A stretch of 64,000 bases of DNA, taken from positions 50,908 to 114,907 of the forward strand of contig NZ_JBMVQZ010000014.1 in assembly GCF_049537155.1 (NCBI RefSeq), in the 5' to 3' direction. Source of the stretch: Limisphaera sp049537155 (GTDB taxonomy: Bacteria; Verrucomicrobiota; Verrucomicrobiia; Limisphaerales; Limisphaeraceae). Within the stretch, counting starts at the first letter, position 1; every line of letters starts with the position of its first letter. The translations under genes were made by a program, and so were the position numbers. Of the stretch, positions 60,228 through 64,000 are shown in pieces. The notes beneath the pieces were generated by a model. It was given only the letters and a program-made list of their open reading frames with translations. It was not told the origin of the DNA and did not search any database.

Positions 60228-62360
60228 ATGATCTCACCGATGCGTTGCATTTGCCGGGCGGCGCTGCCGCTGGTCTTCTTCGCCCTTACGGTCGCTGCAC
60301 AGACGGATCCTGCCGTGGTGCGGACGGTGGTGACGGTGACCGCGCCGGATCCTGAAGCAGTCGAAGGCCGGGACAACCCCGGTCTGTTCGTTTTGCATCG
60401 CCGGGGGAACCTGGATGTGGCGGTCCCGGTGTTCCTCCGCATCGGGGGTACCGCCAGCAACGGGGTGGACTACGCGGAACTACCTTTGGAGGTGGTGATT
60501 CCGGCCGGAGTGGAAGAGGTGCGCCTGGAGGTGAAAGCCCTGCCCGACGATTTGGAAGAAGGCACCGAAACGGTGGTGCTGCAGGTGGTGGAACCCCCTT
60601 GCATCGCCATTTGGCCTCCTCCACCGACGTGTTATGCGGTGGGCCGCCCTTCGGAAGCCGCGGTTCGCATCTATGACACCGACATGAAGCTTCCACCCAA
60701 GGTGGCGATTGTGGAGCCGGAACCCGGCACGGTCTATCGTGCGCCGGCGGATGTACGGATCCTGGTGGTGACCCGCGATGCCGACGGCTACGTGCCGCGG
60801 GTGGAGTTCCTGGCCGATGGCGAGCGGATCGGCGTGCGCGAGGTGTATTTCATTGTCCCGCCTCCGCCCGGCCAGTCCCAGCGGTTCGAATGGGTCTGGA
60901 CCAATGCGCCTGTCGGGCCGCACGTCTTAACCGCGATCGCGACCGACGATTCGGGGCTGACGAGCACGTCCGCCCCGGTGGAAATCCGCGTGCGTGCCGT
61001 GCCTTCGCTTCCGCGTGTATGGATTGAAACACCCGACCCGCGGGCCACCGAACCGCTGCCGACCACACCGGGGTTCGATCCGGCTCGATTCGTCCTGCGG
61101 CGCGAAGGCGGCGAGTTGGGAGAATCCCTGACGGTGCGGTACCGCGTGGGCGGCACGGCTTCCAACGGCGTGGACTACGTGGAGTTGCCGGGTACGGCCA
61201 CCTTCCCGCCCGGCGCACGCGAGGTGGAACTGGTCGTCCAGCCGCTGGCAGATGACCTTCCTGAGGACACCGAGTCGGTCATCGTACAGCTGGTCCAGCC
61301 GGACTGCGCGACCGAGGCCGGTCCGGCGCCGGGCTGCTACGTCGTGTCGCATCCGGTCCGGGCCATTGCCTGGATTCGGGACGCCACGCGGACGAATCGG
61401 TTGCCCTACATCGCATTGGTCAGCCCGCCGCAGGGGGCCGTGTACCAGGAACCGGTGGATGTCCGGTTGGTGGCGTTGGCCTGGGATCCGGACGGTTGGG
61501 TGGTTGCGGTGGATTTCTATGCAGATGACGAATGGCTGGGGACGGTGACCAACCGCCTGGCGGTCCTGACGGAGGCCGATACCGAACTGACCCCGGCAGG
61601 CCCGGTCGTGCCGGCGCACATCCCGGCCCTGCCCTTCGTATGGATCTGGACCAACGCGCCGGCCGGTGAACACGTCCTCCACGCCGTGGCCACCGACAAT
61701 CTGGGCGGTCAAACCCGAAGCCGGCCGGTGCGCATCCGCGTTCTGGAAGCTTCCGACGTCGCCGTGGTGCGGATCCTGGCCACCGATCCCATCGCTCGCG
61801 AGGGCACGACGAACACCGCCCGATTCCACATCATTCGCTCGCGCCCTGCCAACGCTCCGCTGACGGTCTTTTACCGGGTGGGTGGCACCGCCACTCCGGG
61901 TGAAGACTACAGGGAATTGCCCGGGCAGGCGCAGATTCCCGCCGGCCAGAGGGCCGTACCGGTGGAGGTGGTTGCGACCGGAGACAACATCCCGGAGGGC
62001 ATCGAGACGGTCGTCGTGCGGTTGATCGAACCGCCGGTGGGTCCGACCACCTACCGGGTGGGTCGCCCCTCCCGGGCCGCTGCCGTGATCCTGGATGCAC
62101 AGGTTGAACCGCCCCTCAACAGTCGGCTGGCCGACGGCACTGTGCTCCTGCCTTTGCCGCACATTCCCGGCGTGCCGTGGCGGCTCGAATGGTCCACCAA
62201 CCTGGTGGATTGGGAAGGGATGGGCAGCGCCACGCTCGACGGCGAAGAGACATTCCCTGTCTTGGATCCCGAGGCGTCCGAGGTGCCGGTGCGTTTCTAC
62301 CGGCTCGTGCCGGAGTACGGGCCCGTGGATGTGGAGACCGATGCGGCATCGGGCCCCTAA
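60228..62360 (+). CDS. Secreted Calx-beta / Ig-like domain protein
   Basis: 710 residues from ATG 60228, with GGGAGG seven bases upstream. A signal peptide lies at 1-24 (Leu-Pro-Leu-Val-Phe-Phe-Ala-Leu-Thr-Val-Ala-Ala). Three Calx-beta domains carry Ile-Gly-Gly-Thr-Ala-Ser-Asn-Gly-Val-Asp-Tyr, Val-Gly-Gly-Thr-Ala-Ser-Asn-Gly-Val-Asp-Tyr, and Val-Gly-Gly-Thr-Ala-Thr-Pro-Gly-Glu-Asp-Tyr, each ahead of a Val-Glu-Val-x-Pro-Asp-Asp-like calcium loop. Between them lie two Ig-like segments with Trp-Thr-Asn-Ala-Pro-x-Gly-x-His-Val-Leu. The C-terminus is a small Trp-rich domain as in other verrucomicrobial exported proteins. A calcium-binding surface adhesin is plausible. Confidence 0.9.
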   Translation: MISPMRCICRAALPLVFFALTVAAQTDPAVVRTVVTVTAPDPEAVEGRDNPGLFVLHRRGNLDVAVPVFLRIGGTASNGVDYAELPLEVVIPAGVEEVRLEVKALPDDLEEGTETVVLQVVEPPCIAIWPPPPTCYAVGRPSEAAVRIYDTDMKLPPKVAIVEPEPGTVYRAPADVRILVVTRDADGYVPRVEFLADGERIGVREVYFIVPPPPGQSQRFEWVWTNAPVGPHVLTAIATDDSGLTSTSAPVEIRVRAVPSLPRVWIETPDPRATEPLPTTPGFDPARFVLRREGGELGESLTVRYRVGGTASNGVDYVELPGTATFPPGAREVELVVQPLADDLPEDTESVIVQLVQPDCATEAGPAPGCYVVSHPVRAIAWIRDATRTNRLPYIALVSPPQGAVYQEPVDVRLVALAWDPDGWVVAVDFYADDEWLGTVTNRLAVLTEADTELTPAGPVVPAHIPALPFVWIWTNAPAGEHVLHAVATDNLGGQTRSRPVRIRVLEASDVAVVRILATDPIAREGTTNTARFHIIRSRPANAPLTVFYRVGGTATPGEDYRELPGQAQIPAGQRAVPVEVVATGDNIPEGIETVVVRLIEPPVGPTTYRVGRPSRAAAVILDAQVEPPLNSRLADGTVLLPLPHIPGVPWRLEWSTNLVDWEGMGSATLDGEETFPVLDPEASEVPVRFYRLVPEYGPVDVETDAASGP

Positions 62361-62474
62361 CCTGCCGCGGCGCCACTTCCCATCGAACGGGTGCCGGCCG
62401 GGGCCCTCGCTACACGGGCACCCAAAGGCCCGACCCTTGACCCGGTCGGAGAGGTAAACGCCGTTTCAACCCGG

Positions 62475-64000
62475 ATGGCGATGGCTTCAAAGGCCGTCCC
62501 GGCGGAGGCGCTTTCGGGGCTGAGTCATCCGGCGACCGTGACCCTGGGCGCGATGTTGTTTCTGAGTGCGGGCCTGCAGAAGACCGGCGCCGTGGCGGTG
62601 CTGGGCCGTTGGCTGGTGCGACGGGGTCGGAACCGGACGCTGTTGTTGCTGGGCTTGATGCCGGGGGTGGGGGTGAGCTCGGCTTTTATCAACAACACGG
62701 CGACCGTGACGGTGTTCCTGCCGATGGTCCCGAGTGCGGCAGCGGCCCGGAAGGTCTCGGCTTCCAAGCTTTTGATTCCGCTGTCCCATGCGTCGCAATT
62801 CGGTGGCGTTTGCACCTTGATCGGGACCTCCACGAACCCTGTGGTGCACGGCATTTCCCAGCAGGCGGGCCTGGGGGGATTCGAACTGTTCGAGTTCGCC
62901 GCGCTGGGAGGGGTGATGTTTGCGGCGGGCACGGTGTATCTGTGGGTGGTGAGTCCGTGGTTGTTGCCGGATCGGCGCGGGGCGGAGCTGACCCAGAACG
63001 ATCAGCTCGGCCCGTACATCACGGAGGTACCTGTGACGGCGGACTCGCCTCTGCTGGGCGGGACGGTGTTCGAGGCCCGGTTGGGTGAAGAGCACGATGT
63101 GACAGGGCTGGAGTTGATCCGCGGCGAGCGCAAGGTGTGGGCACCCCTGCGTGAACCCCTGCGGGAGGGGGACATTTGCTGGTGCGCGGGCGGGTGAACG
63201 ACCTGGTGGCGTCGCGGAACACGGCGGGACGGGGAATCGAACCGGAGTTCCAGTTGAAAGAGGCCTCGCTGGAGACGGGCGAGGTGGACCTGGTGGAGGC
63301 GCTGGTGGCTCCCCACTCCCGCCTGGCAGGGGCCACCTTGCGCCAGCTCGATTTTCACGGGCGCTACAAGGTGATCGTGCTGGCCATCCACCGCCGCGGC
63401 CAGGTGATCCCGGAAAAGCTGGCGGAGGTGCCCCTGCAGTACGGCGACGCCCTGTTGTTGATGGGGCCGAAGGCGGAGCTGGCCCGTCTGCGCGGAGACG
63501 AGAACTTCATCGTGCTGCAGGCGCACACGGAGATCCCCTGGCACACGCGGCGCGTGCCGCTGGCACTGGCGATCGTGGCGGCGGTGGTCCTGTTGGCCGC
63601 CCTGAACGTGCAACCGATTTTGGTGACCGCATGGGTGGGGTGTGGCGCCATGGTCCTGACCGGTTGTCTGCGCATGGAAGACGCCTACCGGACGCTGGAC
63701 TGGCGCGTGCTGATTCTGCTGGCCGGTGTGTTGCCGCCGGGATTGGCGTTGGAGAAATGCGGGGCGGCGCCGGCGGTGGCGGATGCGGCCCTGCAGCAGC
63801 TGTGCGATGCAGGGCCGGTGGCCATCTTGGCCGTGTTGCACCTGTTGACCGGCGTTTTGACCGAATGCATGAGGAACAACGCCGCCGCCGCGTTGCTGGC
63901 GCCGGTGGCCATCAGCACCGCCGAGGCACTCGGCGTGAGCGCAAAACCTTTCCTGGTGGCGGTCACGTTCGCCGCTTCCACCAGCTTTGCCACGACGGTG
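62475..64000 (+). pseudogene. SLC13-family (anion:Na+) permease with RCK_C domains, frameshifted, 5' truncated, cut by window edge
   Basis: The first frame (to a stop at 63197) has His-Pro-Ala-Thr-Val-Thr-Leu-Gly-Ala-Met, Leu-Ser-Ala-Gly-Leu-Gln-Lys-Thr-Gly, Phe-Ile-Asn-Asn-Thr-Ala-Thr-Val and Gly-Thr-Ser-Thr-Asn-Pro-Val-Val of SLC13 permeases, then an RCK_C domain. The frame breaks in an ATTT run at 63174-63177; one more T would restore Asp-Ile-Leu-Leu-Val-Arg-Gly-Arg-Val and rejoin the second frame, which continues with a second RCK_C domain, more membrane helices and Glu-Cys-Met-Arg-Asn-Asn-Ala-Ala to the window edge. The family's first helices (about 50 residues) are missing at the start. 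It is probably inactive unless the frameshift is a sequencing error. Confidence 0.8.

Overview
The window reads as chromosomal DNA from a GC-rich, Gram-negative member of the Verrucomicrobiota. A flagellated lineage near Limisphaera/Pedosphaera is my best guess, inferred from gene types only. The evidence is an outer-membrane assembly gene (bamA), GT9 and GT10 glycosyltransferases for surface glycans, a flagellar operon with P-ring and L-ring genes, a surface protein with a PEP-CTERM-like Asp-Gly-Gly-Ser-Thr tail, a 1,356-residue autotransporter-associated beta-strand-repeat protein, a FecR/LamG protein behind an ECF sigma factor, Calx-beta and SBBP-repeat proteins, and a histidine kinase with PA14-like and OB-like sensor modules. 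There are no rRNA or tRNA genes, CRISPR arrays, insertion sequences or prophage genes that I can see.

Layout. 0-3.2 kb: an esterase cut by the window edge, a serine hydrolase and a PEP-CTERM-like protein, all on minus. 3.8-7.3 kb: an Ala/Pro-rich membrane protein and thioredoxin on plus, facing a minus-strand group (bifunctional nuclease, holA, STAS protein). 7.6-20.8 kb: a plus-strand run of dnaB, bamA, an SBBP surface protein, an HtrA protease, an SDR oxidoreductase, Mrp/ApbC, an epimerase-like protein and an MsbA-type exporter. 20.9-26.8 kb: a surface-glycan and accessory region with a GT10 fucosyltransferase, a GT9 glycosyltransferase, an ATP-grasp protein, two tandem copies of an unknown small gene (one truncated), and an NDUFA9-like protein. 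27-34.7 kb: a minus-strand flagellar operon, flgF-flgG-flgA-flgH-flgI-flgJ-flgN-like-flgK-flgL, behind a consensus sigma-54 promoter. 35-38.8 kb: a truncated AAA ATPase and a two-subunit molybdenum hydroxylase with its cofactor nucleotidyltransferase. 39-45 kb: a candidate small RNA with a strong terminator, an isolated nuoN, a histidine kinase/response regulator pair and a PHP-family phosphatase. 45.9-49.7 kb: a receiver-only regulator, ubiE/menG, hemH and hemG. 49.9-52.1 kb: a GH2 beta-galactosidase pseudogene broken across four or more frame changes with an internal deletion. 52.2-59 kb: the large beta-strand-repeat protein, divergent from an ECF sigma factor and its FecR/LamG partner. 59.2-64 kb: mazG, a Calx-beta protein, and an SLC13-type transporter that is truncated at the start and frameshifted.

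How the parts fit together. The flagellar operon carries the rod, P-ring, L-ring and hook-filament junction genes, but the window has no filament, motor or export genes. BamA, MsbA, HtrA, GT9 and GT10 form an envelope-biogenesis theme. UbiE, HemH, HemG and NuoN serve respiration. At least three genes are decaying (GH2, SLC13, AAA) and one small gene has a truncated neighbouring paralog, so local gene loss is a real feature of the window. I did not find a clearly new multi-gene system. The items most worth following up are the sigma-54 promoter that leaves almost no leader on flgF, the candidate small RNA near 39.2 kb, and the tandem unknown small genes whose truncated copy overlaps the end of the ATP-grasp gene.
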